Under the pieces are notes generated by a model, which saw only the letters and a program-made list of their open reading frames with translations, had not been told where the DNA came from and did no database searches. Shown here piece after piece: positions 46,827 to 55,095 of a stretch of 64,000 bases of DNA. The position numbers were made by a program, and so were the translations under genes. How positions within the stretch are numbered: position 1 is the stretch's first letter; each line of letters begins with the position of its first letter. This DNA is from Allomuricauda sp. ARW1Y1 (GTDB lineage Bacteria > Bacteroidota > Bacteroidia > Flavobacteriales > Flavobacteriaceae): NCBI RefSeq assembly GCF_013407935.1, contig NZ_JACBZU010000002.1, forward strand, positions 682,001 to 746,000, given 5' to 3'.

Positions 46827-48032
46827 TCACCCTTGTCCGTCCACATAATCCTGAAGGTAGGCGTAGCGGGGGGTCAGCCTTCCATTTTGGGTCATGCGGG
46901 CCCTATGGAGAATGCCATCCTTATCGCTGTTAAAAAAGGAAGGGATAACGTGTTTGGAGAAGGCTTCTCCAAAACCAACGCTGGCATCCCGTGGCAACTC
47001 GCAGGGAAGGTTGTCCACGGCCATTACGGCAATGGCATTATCTGTCTTAAAATCTGTTTCCGATTCGGTTTCCGGGTCATAGCCGTAAATGGGCTCCGCT
47101 ATGGTGGAGGGACGAATGGTACTGGCCACGGGACCATCGATATCGCAACTGATATCGGCCACTACTTTTATCTTAAAATCGGGATGTTTGGCATCTTCGC
47201 GTGTGTACAGGTAGGGTGCGCCATCCCCATAAAAATGCCCAGCAATATAAAAATCGGTAACCTTGGCGTAGCGAAAAAAGTCGGACTGATACTCTCCCGG
47301 ATTTTGAAAAAAATCGGCTTTGTTACCTTTTATCCCATCCTTGCGTTTCACATAGTAAGAAACATCGATTTGGCAGTACACGGGTTCTTGAAAATTAGTT
47401 GTAAGGTATTCGTTCGAAGAAACCTCCCTCAATCCCATGGCGTCCAACATTTCTTTGGCGCCGTTGCCCACACGACCTCTGCCCGTTAGCAATATCTTAA
47501 TGTTGGGCAGTTGTATTTTCTTGAGTTCCGCAATCAACGCTTGTTGGTCCAAAAGTGATTCGGCCTTGGGCAATTGGTAGCGGTCGTATTTAAGACCATA
47601 GGCCCTAAAGCCGTTATAGGCACCAACAATACCAGCATACCGGCCAAAGGCCACCAATCTTGCCCCTTTGGAATTGGTGATGACCTCGTGGTCGTACAAT
47701 TCGATGTTCTTTTCTAAAATGGCTCTTAGCAAGTCCCGATTATAGGGCTGCTTTTTGATGGTATGGGAAAAGAAAAAGTATTTTTTGTTGGGAATCAGTG
47801 CATCGATAGGAACTTCCTTTACGCCGAGCAGCACATCGCAGGAATCCATATCGGTTACCACAGGGATACCTTTTTCGGTATATTCACTGTCCGAAAACAC
47901 CCGAATTGGGGAAGATTCCACGTTAATTTCGGCGGCTGGGTATTTGGAAAGGACATTTTGGCATTCTGCTGGTGACAGGACCACCCTACGATCGGGCGGA
48001 TTTTTGCGCTCCCTGATGATTCCGAACTTCAT
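46827..48032 (-). CDS. Saccharopine dehydrogenase-like / AlaDH-PNT N-domain oxidoreductase
   Basis: 401 residues. The N-terminus FGIIRERKNPPDRRVVLSP is the AlaDh/PNT-type start. A nucleotide-binding region includes KILLTGRGRVGNGAKEML, and FSHTIKKQPYNRDLLRAI, LYDHEVI and GRYAGIVGAYNG match NAD-dependent lysine-forming saccharopine dehydrogenases. In bacteria such proteins are mostly uncharacterised; a role in lysine metabolism is a family-based guess. Single gene, divergent from the ssrA region. Confidence 0.85.
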   Translation of the reverse strand: MKFGIIRERKNPPDRRVVLSPAECQNVLSKYPAAEINVESSPIRVFSDSEYTEKGIPVVTDMDSCDVLLGVKEVPIDALIPNKKYFFFSHTIKKQPYNRDLLRAILEKNIELYDHEVITNSKGARLVAFGRYAGIVGAYNGFRAYGLKYDRYQLPKAESLLDQQALIAELKKIQLPNIKILLTGRGRVGNGAKEMLDAMGLREVSSNEYLTTNFQEPVYCQIDVSYYVKRKDGIKGNKADFFQNPGEYQSDFFRYAKVTDFYIAGHFYGDGAPYLYTREDAKHPDFKIKVVADISCDIDGPVASTIRPSTIAEPIYGYDPETESETDFKTDNAIAVMAVDNLPCELPRDASVGFGEAFSKHVIPSFFNSDKDGILHRARMTQNGRLTPRYAYLQDYVDGQG

Positions 48033-48120
48033 ATGGTATTTTTGGTATAATTGTTGACCAAAATAAGGGGAAAAGGTTGGGCAAGCAAACTTTTTATGGT
48101 TTGATGGTTATGCCTTACCT

Positions 48121-48210
48121 TTGCCGACCGCGTTAGGGATAGAGGAAGGTACCATGTACGGCCGATAGCCCGACCCAAATATGGCTTTGGCCAATTTGGG
48201 TAACGCCCAA
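48121..48210 (+). ncRNA. Candidate structured RNA element
   Basis: A multi-stem fold can be drawn directly. A closing stem pairs GCGTTA (48130-48135) with TAACGC (48201-48206). A strong hairpin follows inside: CCCAAAT (48174-48180) with ATTTGGG (48194-48200), then TGGC (48182-48185) with GCCA (48190-48193), closed by TTTG, with one bulged A. A weaker hairpin lies around 48149-48160 (GTAC-CAT-GTAC). This resembles a three-way junction. No protein-coding frame explains it. It may be a small RNA, a cis-regulatory element or an intergenic repeat; orientation is not certain. Confidence 0.5.
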
Positions 48211-48276
48211 AAATTATATATGTTCGGTAGGAACAGAGTTCTTTGATAAAAAGGTGAGTTTAATTTAGGATTATTG

Positions 48277-48322
48277 GCCCTTCGACGTAGTTTATGCTGA
48301 GCGTAGACGAAGTACTCAGGGC
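48277..48322. repeat. Palindromic intergenic repeat
   Basis: GCCCTTCG (48277-48284) pairs with CGAAG (48308-48312) and AGGGC (48318-48322), with a short bulge. The inner TTCGAC and GCTGAGCGTAG words resemble the CTTCGAC...GCTCAG palindromes scattered through many flavobacterial genomes. One copy only in this window. Confidence 0.4.
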
Positions 48323-48363
48323 ATAATTCGATAACGCAAATTGGAAATTTGCTATCTCATTAC

Positions 48364-48759
48364 GGGGCCGACCGGTTTTGACAGCAAGACCAATGGCGAT
48401 GTAAGCATGCCGAGCGCTGGGATATAGCTCGTTAATCTCATGTTTCACACTTTTAATTGGCGAAAATAATTACGCTCTTGCCGCATAATCTGAATTATAG
48501 TAGGATATGCCTCGTCCCTACAAGGTAGGGAAGCGAGATGTTCCTGAATAGCCCTTGTTGACGGCGATTCGTTTAGGAGCACCAAAAAAGTCAACAAAAG
48601 GGTGTTCGTTCGCTTTGGCGACACCTCTAAAACCAAAGAAGCTAAGTGTATATTAGGCCGTATCTGGTCAGGTATGCATCGAAAATGAAGCAGATACTAA
48701 GCATGTAGAAAGCATGGTTATTGCTTGTTTGGACGAGGGTTCGAATCCCTCCGGCTCCA
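48364..48759 (+). ncRNA. ssrA: Transfer-messenger RNA (tmRNA)
   Basis: The 5' end GGGGCCGACCGG and the 3' end with a T-arm (GAGGGTTCGAATCCCTCCGG) and GGCTCCA form the alanine-tRNA-like acceptor end; CCA is not encoded. The resume frame begins at GGC 48459-48461 and reads GENNYALAA followed by TAA at 48486-48488, a typical Bacteroidota degradation tag. The length, about 396 bases, is normal. tmRNA rescues stalled ribosomes together with SmpB. A strong terminator follows. Short frames on either strand inside it are not genes. Confidence 0.96.
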
Positions 48760-48762
48760 CTA
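48744..48762 (+). repeat. ssrA 3'-end copy of a 19-bp direct repeat
   Basis: The last part of the tmRNA T-arm and acceptor plus three bases. It recurs with one mismatch at 48907-48925 in the same orientation. The 3' ends of tmRNA genes are common integration targets, so this could be an attachment site. Confidence 0.55.
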
Positions 48763-48770
48763 CACTCAAG

Positions 48771-48800
48771 AAACCACGCCAAGGCGTGGTTTTGTTTTTT
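48771..48800 (+). terminator. Rho-independent terminator of ssrA
   Basis: Stem 48771-48778 with 48785-48792 (AAACCACG/CGTGGTTT, extendable by CC/GG) followed by a T-rich tract; it begins 12 bases after the mature tmRNA end. Confidence 0.85.
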
Positions 48801-48906
48801 ATGGAATGTCAAAACGAAGTTTTGTAAATGAATAAAATACAAAACATGGAGCTTCTGCTTCGTGGTTTCTTATTTGCAACATTGGTTAGGAGGAAGGAAC
48901 GAAGTT

Positions 48907-48925
48907 AATCCCTCCCGCTCCACTA
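48907..48925 (+). repeat. Second copy of the ssrA 3'-end repeat
   Basis: 18 of 19 bases match 48744-48762. The preceding bases (GGAGGAAGGAACGAAGTT) look like a decayed T-arm: they keep a 5' GGAGG that could pair with CCTCC but lose the canonical GGTTCGA loop. It is 163 bases downstream of the intact copy and is not part of a complete tRNA. Confidence 0.55.
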
Positions 48926-48948
48926 AATCATTATCAAAACAACACATT

Positions 48949-48977
48949 AAACCTGTAAATTACTGATTTACAGGTTT
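48949..48977. terminator. Terminator after the flavin reductase gene
   Basis: A perfect 12-bp stem (48949-48960 with 48966-48977) with a 5-base loop. It lies directly after the stop of the minus-strand gene ending at 48979, and a T-run on the plus strand makes it bidirectional. Confidence 0.88.
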
Positions 48978-48978
48978 T

Positions 48979-49611
48979 TTATTTTTTGAAATTGGGCACC
49001 TCTTCTACCCTTACATACGGATATTGCGCCACTTTTTTAAGTTGGTAATAACTGTTAAGACCCGAAATACCGGTGCTCTGTAGTTGTTCCAAATCAATAT
49101 CGCCAGATTCCATAGCCGCATCTGGCAAAATAAGATGGGCTATCTCACCGATAACCAAGGTTGTCCCGTTCATAGGAATAGGAATCATATCCTTTAAGCG
49201 CATTCCCATTTTAATTGTGCTTTCCTTTACAAAGGGAGCTCCGAAGTCTTGAATATATTCCTCTGTGAATCCACATCGCTCAAACTCGGAGACAGCGCGA
49301 TCAAATTTGGCCGAAGTATAATGGGCCCGTTCGATAAAATCTGGATGGATATGGTTAATGGTGTACATGCCATTTTCTTCAATATTCCGCAGCGTATGCC
49401 CAGAATCTTCAGTTTTGGGCCTGGCCACAAAACCCAATAGCGGCGGCTGACTTCCCAAATGCACCACCGAACTGAAAACTGCCAAGTTGGTGGTTTGATT
49501 TCCATCCATGGTACCAATGAGATTGGCGGGTTTGATTCCCGTTATGGAATTAATGATCTTGAGACGAACCACTCGGTCCAGCTCCAAAATATCCTTATTT
49601 GAATACTGCAT
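48979..49611 (-). CDS. Flavin reductase-like domain protein
   Basis: 210 residues with a flavin-reductase-like FMN-binding split-barrel: SITGIKPANLIGT, NLAVFSSVVHLGSQPPLLGF, TLRNIEENGMYTINHI and the GEIAHLILPD strand. Such proteins reduce or bind FMN using NAD(P)H, or act in flavoprotein partnerships; the partner is not visible. The gene is separated from the beta-glucan locus by a 134-base gap with its own -7 box, so it is probably independent. Confidence 0.88.
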   Translation of the reverse strand: MQYSNKDILELDRVVRLKIINSITGIKPANLIGTMDGNQTTNLAVFSSVVHLGSQPPLLGFVARPKTEDSGHTLRNIEENGMYTINHIHPDFIERAHYTSAKFDRAVSEFERCGFTEEYIQDFGAPFVKESTIKMGMRLKDMIPIPMNGTTLVIGEIAHLILPDAAMESGDIDLEQLQSTGISGLNSYYQLKKVAQYPYVRVEEVPNFKK

Positions 49612-49698
49612 CCTTTTTGTTTGACGATTTCGGATTGACGACCACCATTGCTTCTTAGCTACATGATCCTACCAATCGAATGAAATCCTTTTCTCAGA

Positions 49699-49706
49699 CA
49701 AAGATA
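49699..49706 (-). promoter_or_regulatory. Probable -7 box of the flavin reductase gene
   Basis: TATCTTTG on the minus strand, 87 bases before the ATG at 49611. No -33 box was found at normal spacing. Confidence 0.4.
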
Positions 49707-49745
49707 CTTTGGAATTTTGGACCGATAAACCGAGTCCTATCCCAA

Positions 49746-50654
49746 TTAGAATTTAAGTTTCCCGTCCTTGTCCCACAAACCCCAATACGCACCTACATCA
49801 CCTTCGTCACCAATTTTCCAAGCTTCATCAAAAGAAGAAAAATAGAAGACCTCGATATTGTTTTTTTGTGACCAGACTTGGGTGTCAATAAAATACTTCA
49901 TGGCATTTGCCGCAGAGGGATGTGCTCCCTTGAGTCCTTCACCTTGACTGGGCCATCCTGTTTCGGTAATGATCACTTTTTTTCCCTGACCTGCATCCGA
50001 GGCCTGACCATACATTTGTTGCATATGGTTCAAGGAATATTCAATGGGACAGCCTTCCCAATAAGGATAGCAATTGGAAAGGATGACATCGCAGGCGTTG
50101 GTAATGTTAGGTCTGTGGGAAAACTCGTAGTAGGCATCCACATAACCCACGGTGACATCCGGGAGTGCCTCTTTTACCGTGTGGATGTATTCCAGCAATT
50201 GCTCCTCCGTCAAATCTCCTCGATACATGACCTCGTTGCCTACTGCAGCGATATCCACATAACCTTCCTTGGCCAGTTTAATGAGACCTTCCACTTCTTT
50301 GGCGTTCAATTCCATATCCGAGCCCAACCAGGCGCCCACCAAGGTTTTCATGCCCAATTCTTTGGCTACTACAGGAACATGTTCATTCCCTTCAATACAG
50401 GAAAACGAGCGCACCCATTGGGTATATGGCCTTATGATTTGCATCCTCCGTTTAACCTGTTCCTTGGAAATAATATCACCGGGACTTTGTCCGTCCTCGT
50501 AGATACTGAAGCAAAGCCCGTGCATTCCGCTCTGCACTGTTTCCAACCATAGCTCCCTAAGCTCCTTTTCGGTTATTTTATCCAAATCCAGTCCCAAACC
50601 GTCGGTATACCCGGCTTTGGACAACGAAAATTGATGTTCCTTTCTGTATGACAT
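49746..50654 (-). CDS. GH17-family glycoside hydrolase, cytoplasmic form
   Basis: 302 residues, no signal peptide or lipobox. Glycoside hydrolase clan GH-A barrel with the GH17 catalytic pair: acid/base Glu in AAVGNEVMY (about residue 139) and nucleophile Glu in IITETGWPSQGEG (about 229). GH17 enzymes cleave beta-1,3-glucans or transfer laminari-oligosaccharides. It is the last gene of the operon, 14 bases after the transporter gene. Lacking an export signal, it probably acts on imported laminari-oligosaccharides in the cytoplasm, beside the phosphorylase-like enzyme. A second, lipidated GH17 is encoded in the same operon. Confidence 0.9.
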   Translation of the reverse strand: MSYRKEHQFSLSKAGYTDGLGLDLDKITEKELRELWLETVQSGMHGLCFSIYEDGQSPGDIISKEQVKRRMQIIRPYTQWVRSFSCIEGNEHVPVVAKELGMKTLVGAWLGSDMELNAKEVEGLIKLAKEGYVDIAAVGNEVMYRGDLTEEQLLEYIHTVKEALPDVTVGYVDAYYEFSHRPNITNACDVILSNCYPYWEGCPIEYSLNHMQQMYGQASDAGQGKKVIITETGWPSQGEGLKGAHPSAANAMKYFIDTQVWSQKNNIEVFYFSSFDEAWKIGDEGDVGAYWGLWDKDGKLKF

Positions 50655-50668
50655 ATGCTATTTTTTGA

Positions 50669-52234
50669 TTAGAGTTCGCCTCTGCGGGCTACAAGCTGCT
50701 CCTTGATTTCCTTGGCTCTCTGTTCGGATAAACTGTACTTCCACATCACCCAAATGGCAACTGCGGCCGTGGATGACGGTATAATGATATCGGCAATCCT
50801 CAGTCGGTTCATGGTTTCCAAAGTCTGTTCTGTAATATTCGGGTCAAAGCCCACGATTTTTAGGATAACACCTCCCAACACAAGAGCAATGGCTTGTCCG
50901 AGTTTCACCATCCACCAATAAATGGCACCAAAGGTGCCTTCCTTACGTGGCATACCATTTTCCAATTCATCCAAATCGCATACATCGGCGGTCATGGACA
51001 TCATCAAGGTAAAGAGTCCTCCCATTCCGAAGGCAAATAAAGGTATGGGAACAAAGATGAGCCATGGGATATCGTTATCGGGGTTGATGGAGAACCAAGA
51101 CATTCCCACATCGTTCAATATAGGGTTTAGGTACTCAAAAAGTGACCCTACTCCCGCAGTCAAGCTTTTACCAAAGCCTGTTTCATTGAATTGATTGTTC
51201 AGTTCTTTATCAAATCCCCACCACTTTAAAAGATAACCAACAACGGACAATGCGGTAGAAATGATGAAAGCTCTCTTTTTACCCCATTTGTTGGACATTT
51301 TAGTGATAATGGGTATCACCAAAAACGCCGTGATCATCGCATTAATGGTATTGAACCAAGCTGGCCAAGTCCCTGCCATTTCATAACTCCCACTGTACAT
51401 GTAGAACACGATGATAAAAACCCCGAAAGCGGCTACCAATTGGAAACCGTTAAAAACCAGAAATGTGGCACCGCACAACTTCATAAAGGGCTTGTTTTTG
51501 GAAACCTGCACTATACCCCTGAACAGTTCTTTCATATTGGACCACAAGGTTTTAAAATTGATTTCTTTTCTGTTTTCCATGTGGGCCGCATCAATCCCCT
51601 TACAGAACAAAGCGGGCAGGATGCCGAACACCACACACATGGTCCCCACTATCAATGCCATGGTCCTTACGCCCTCTGTCTGTGTATTGAAGGTATTGGA
51701 GTCAGGAATGATGACATAAAGCCAAGGAACAATCATCCATGCAATTTGCCCCATACTGTTGGCAAAACTCATTAACCTCGTGCGTTCGTTGTAATCGGAA
51801 GTCATTTCATAGCCCAGACCCACCAATGGGGTGGCAAACATGGTATTTCCAACCAAAAACAGTATTTGAATGACCATAACATGCCAGATAATGTACGTTT
51901 GGGAGGCATTATCATCCAACTGCCACATTAAAAAGAAAAGCACACCACTGATGATGGCTCCTAAGAAAATGTAAGGCCGGCGTCTTCCATATTTTGATTT
52001 TGTATTGTCCGAAATGAATCCCATAATAGGGTCGGTGATCGCATCAAAAATTCGCGGTAGACCTCCTAAAAGTCCGGCCCATAAGGGGTCTACCCCCCAC
52101 GCGGTCAACAAAAAGAACTGTATGAACACTCCTAGCGTACCCGGTAGGATATTCAAGATGAAATGACCTGCCCCAAAAGCGGCCTTTTGCCCTACCGGGA
52201 CTTTGTCCTTTGAAAGTTTTTTTACGATTTCCAT
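50669..52234 (-). CDS. GPH-family sugar:cation symporter (MFS)
   Basis: 521 residues with about 12 TM segments. The start GQKAAFGAGHFILNILPGTLG and the loop-2/3 motif DAITDPIMGFISDNTKSKYGRRRPYI are hallmarks of the glycoside-pentoside-hexuronide:cation symporter family. It imports glycosides with a cation across the inner membrane. In this operon it would carry laminari-oligosaccharides or glucose from periplasm to cytoplasm; the substrate is inferred from neighbours. Eleven bases after the GH30 gene. Confidence 0.92.
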   Translation of the reverse strand: MEIVKKLSKDKVPVGQKAAFGAGHFILNILPGTLGVFIQFFLLTAWGVDPLWAGLLGGLPRIFDAITDPIMGFISDNTKSKYGRRRPYIFLGAIISGVLFFLMWQLDDNASQTYIIWHVMVIQILFLVGNTMFATPLVGLGYEMTSDYNERTRLMSFANSMGQIAWMIVPWLYVIIPDSNTFNTQTEGVRTMALIVGTMCVVFGILPALFCKGIDAAHMENRKEINFKTLWSNMKELFRGIVQVSKNKPFMKLCGATFLVFNGFQLVAAFGVFIIVFYMYSGSYEMAGTWPAWFNTINAMITAFLVIPIITKMSNKWGKKRAFIISTALSVVGYLLKWWGFDKELNNQFNETGFGKSLTAGVGSLFEYLNPILNDVGMSWFSINPDNDIPWLIFVPIPLFAFGMGGLFTLMMSMTADVCDLDELENGMPRKEGTFGAIYWWMVKLGQAIALVLGGVILKIVGFDPNITEQTLETMNRLRIADIIIPSSTAAVAIWVMWKYSLSEQRAKEIKEQLVARRGEL

Positions 52235-52245
52235 GATTGTTTGGT

Positions 52246-53760
52246 TTAGTCAGTTTTTGTGCTTGTCTGTGGTTTTTTATTGATGGTCAGTGTTTGTATG
52301 GCATTGGCTGAGATACGTATATTTTTGCTCGCTCCGTTCAAGGATAGCGCAAACCGCTTCTCCTCGGAAGTTTGGTTGAGTACCACGGCAACAATAGACC
52401 CATCGGGATTCTGTGCTGCTGTTACCTGTAAGGTTTCATCGGAATTTTCAAACCCAATACGAAAGGCTCCGGGACGGATATACCTACTAAAATGTTGTAG
52501 CGTATGGAGCAGGGGCGTAAAATAAACCTCATCTTGGTCAGGATCTACAATCACAGGGGCCACACACCAATTTTCGAACCAATTGGGGCCTCCTTGCCTA
52601 TCCAAAACCATGTTCCAATCTACCCAACCGTCTACCCAATTGTTCAGGCAGCCAATAATATCCCGGGCATACCGATAGACCGGAACGTATTTGGGATGTA
52701 AATGTTTTTCGCTTTCAGGGGCCCAATCCCAACCCCAATCGGTTGCCTCTTTGCTCCAATACCAAGCATCATCTTTCCATTTGGGAATTTCGGCATCCAC
52801 GCAGGCTTCCGTTTGGATCAAATGCTTATCAGGTGCCTTTTGATGGGCATATTGCAATGCATCAGGAAACACTTCGTAGGTACTGGCATACCAATGTATG
52901 GCGGTCCCATCAAAATATTTGGAAGTGGATTCGTCACGATACATACTGTCTACCCAAGTATCCAAATGCTCCCTATTCTGATCATACCCCAATATTTTGA
53001 CCTGATGTCCATCCTTTTCCAATTGTGGGCCTAAATAATCCCTTACAAATGCGGTCATTTCATCTGGGGTAAAATGCATACTCTCCCAGTTGTTATCGTT
53101 GCCCAAGGGTTCGTTCTCCACGGTAATTCCCCAGATAGGGATGCCTTCCATGGCGTAAGCCTCCACATATTTTGAAAAGTAGAGTGCCCAAGTGCTTCTG
53201 TATTCGGGCAGCAACTTTCCTCCTCTCCAATCGTTGTTGTCCTTCATCCAAGGCGGTGCCGTCCATGGTGAGGCGATAATCTTGAATCCATCTTTGGAGA
53301 TGGACATGGCCTCTTTGATCATGGGCACGAGGTCGTCCCTATCCTCATCAATGGAAAAATGCTCCAAGTTTACATCATCCGCCGCATTGGCGTAGGCATA
53401 ATTGCCAAGGGAAAAATCGCAGGAATTGATGTGGGTTCGGGTCAATGAGTATCTTGCTCCGTTTTCGCCAAAATAGGCTTCCAAGATTTTCCTTCTATTA
53501 TCTGTTCCCATACGGTTCAGCAAATGGGCCGAGGCTTCCGTAAAAGAACCTCCAAAACCGGTTATGGTTTGGTATTTTTCATTGGGAAGAATGCGAATCT
53601 GTGCTTTGGGTTCAACCACCTCATCCATGGAAACAGTCTCCAGCTTATTTCCGTTTGCGGAGGTTTCAACGACTTGAACTTCTAAGAGTTTCTCTTTATC
53701 CCCACAGCTTATAACGAGTGCTATCATAACCGCCCATATGTAGTGTTTTCCCAATTCCAT
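52246..53760 (-). CDS. GH30-family glycoside hydrolase, lipoprotein
   Basis: 504 residues, lipoprotein signal with VISC (Cys19). The GH30 start QTITGFGGSFTEASAHLLNRM is followed by the barrel with acid/base Glu in WGITVENEPLG (about 215) and nucleophile Glu in LIQTEACVDAE (about 316). A C-terminal beta-domain ends with the VVLNQTSEEKRFALSL strand. Related GH30 enzymes from marine Bacteroidota remove beta-1,6-glucose branches of laminarin, which fits this operon; glucosylceramidase is the generic family name. Located at the membrane, periplasmic or surface. Nine bases after the GH17 lipoprotein gene. Confidence 0.92.
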   Translation of the reverse strand: MELGKHYIWAVMIALVISCGDKEKLLEVQVVETSANGNKLETVSMDEVVEPKAQIRILPNEKYQTITGFGGSFTEASAHLLNRMGTDNRRKILEAYFGENGARYSLTRTHINSCDFSLGNYAYANAADDVNLEHFSIDEDRDDLVPMIKEAMSISKDGFKIIASPWTAPPWMKDNNDWRGGKLLPEYRSTWALYFSKYVEAYAMEGIPIWGITVENEPLGNDNNWESMHFTPDEMTAFVRDYLGPQLEKDGHQVKILGYDQNREHLDTWVDSMYRDESTSKYFDGTAIHWYASTYEVFPDALQYAHQKAPDKHLIQTEACVDAEIPKWKDDAWYWSKEATDWGWDWAPESEKHLHPKYVPVYRYARDIIGCLNNWVDGWVDWNMVLDRQGGPNWFENWCVAPVIVDPDQDEVYFTPLLHTLQHFSRYIRPGAFRIGFENSDETLQVTAAQNPDGSIVAVVLNQTSEEKRFALSLNGASKNIRISANAIQTLTINKKPQTSTKTD

Positions 53761-53769
53761 AACTTGATT

Positions 53770-55062
53770 TTAATGTGACTCCATCTCTGCCTTTGTTGGC
53801 GGCACAGAAACGGTTTCCATTAAAGCTTCCAAATTGCCATCATAGGTTTTGACAATAGGGTTGCCATTTCGAGTGAGCCCTTTAAAAACGCCTTGGTCCA
53901 CCATATCCCAAAGCGGATACTTCGCTTTTCCATCAACCGTGAACAACCCGAAATGATTCTCCGATCCATTCGGATTTTGTGCATCTTTCCATGGTTCGTT
54001 GAAGGCTTCAAAATAAAAACAGGATATGTTGGCTTCTGTGGTCCAGTCGCGCATCAACTTATGGTACATGGCCTGTTTGTATTCGTCCGTCGCCCTGGAA
54101 CCTTTTGGCCCATAAAAGCCATTGGAAACCGAGGCCCAACCTGTTTCGCCAATATGTATGGGTTTATCCACGCCCAAGCTTTTCATGTAGCTGGAAACAC
54201 TGTCATATTGTTTTTGGGCAAATTCGAGGGCACGTTGCATGGCCGCGTCCACTTGCTCCTTTTCAGAAAGTTCGGAGTGCTGCTCGTCCTGCAACCAAAA
54301 TTCAGGATTGTAATGGGTATTGTGATATGGGTAGGTATGCATGGAAATGTAATCTACCGCCTTGATCAACGCCTCTAGGTCGGGGGTATGATATGCTGCA
54401 TCGCCACCTCCCCATGATGCAAAATCGTCGGAGCTGGTAATCCATAAGTCCTTGGAAAGTTCACCATTGGCTTTAAGTTCTTGCAAGTGGTTGACCCATT
54501 TTAAGATCACATCGGGCTGCACGTAGTAGCTTGTTGCCCATTTGACCATGGCCTCATTGCCCACAGCCAATACTTTGACGATATCCGGATACTGATTGGC
54601 CAAATTCACCGCCCGTTCAATTTCAGCAGCGTTGGCTTCACTTTCCACATTATGGTCCGGCTCTTGCCCTGTCCAAGCGTTTTTACAATCGATCCAAGCA
54701 CCCAACATCACATACATTTCAAAGTTGGGATCTTCTTGTTTGAGTTCACGAATAGCTTTGAGTACATTGGAGGCGTGGGGCAGTTGCACATTATAGGTAC
54801 GGATGATCCCAATACCCATAGCGGCCAATATTTTCATATCCTCCTTAAGCTCTGCCACGGTAGGCTGGGCTTCCCTTGTAGTTTTGCGATATCCACCATA
54901 CGAAATGGCCGTATAATCAGGGTTTCCCAGAATATCCGCTGCGGTCAGTTTTGTTTCTTGGTTCACTGTATTGTCTTTATCTGCTGTTTTGATTTGGTCT
55001 TTACATGCGAAGCACAATAAAACCATCAATATCAAACTGCCTGTTTTTAATTGTCTTCCCAT
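53770..55062 (-). CDS. GH17-family glycoside hydrolase, lipoprotein
   Basis: 430 residues, lipoprotein signal with CFAC (Cys20). GH17 barrel: acid/base Glu in KVLAVGNEAMV (about 167) and nucleophile Glu in HIGETGWASVSNG (about 305); YISMHTYPYHNTHYNPEFW and FEAFNEPWKD complete the cleft. It would cut the beta-1,3 backbone of laminarin outside the cytoplasm. It shares its family but little overall length with the cytoplasmic GH17 at the operon end. GH30 follows after nine bases. Confidence 0.92.
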   Translation of the reverse strand: MGRQLKTGSLILMVLLCFACKDQIKTADKDNTVNQETKLTAADILGNPDYTAISYGGYRKTTREAQPTVAELKEDMKILAAMGIGIIRTYNVQLPHASNVLKAIRELKQEDPNFEMYVMLGAWIDCKNAWTGQEPDHNVESEANAAEIERAVNLANQYPDIVKVLAVGNEAMVKWATSYYVQPDVILKWVNHLQELKANGELSKDLWITSSDDFASWGGGDAAYHTPDLEALIKAVDYISMHTYPYHNTHYNPEFWLQDEQHSELSEKEQVDAAMQRALEFAQKQYDSVSSYMKSLGVDKPIHIGETGWASVSNGFYGPKGSRATDEYKQAMYHKLMRDWTTEANISCFYFEAFNEPWKDAQNPNGSENHFGLFTVDGKAKYPLWDMVDQGVFKGLTRNGNPIVKTYDGNLEALMETVSVPPTKAEMESH

Positions 55063-55095
55063 GAAATCATATTTTATAGTTAATGGATGATGTAG

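Larger units (their letters stand above)
48033..48363. other. Gene-free gap upstream of ssrA
   Basis: 331 bases between the dehydrogenase start and the tmRNA. It contains a candidate structured RNA (48121-48210) and a palindrome (48277-48322), annotated separately. Short open frames here are overlapped by these structures and look like chance. The ssrA promoter was not recognised with confidence. Confidence 0.6.

Noticed and set aside
48260..48842. Short minus-strand frames of 60-66 codons over ssrA
   Set aside because: They lie on or across the tmRNA and its terminator; a structured RNA explains the sequence.
48907..48925. A tRNA gene at the second ssrA-like 3' end
   Set aside because: Only the acceptor/T-arm-like end is present; no D-arm, anticodon arm or proper T-loop can be folded upstream.
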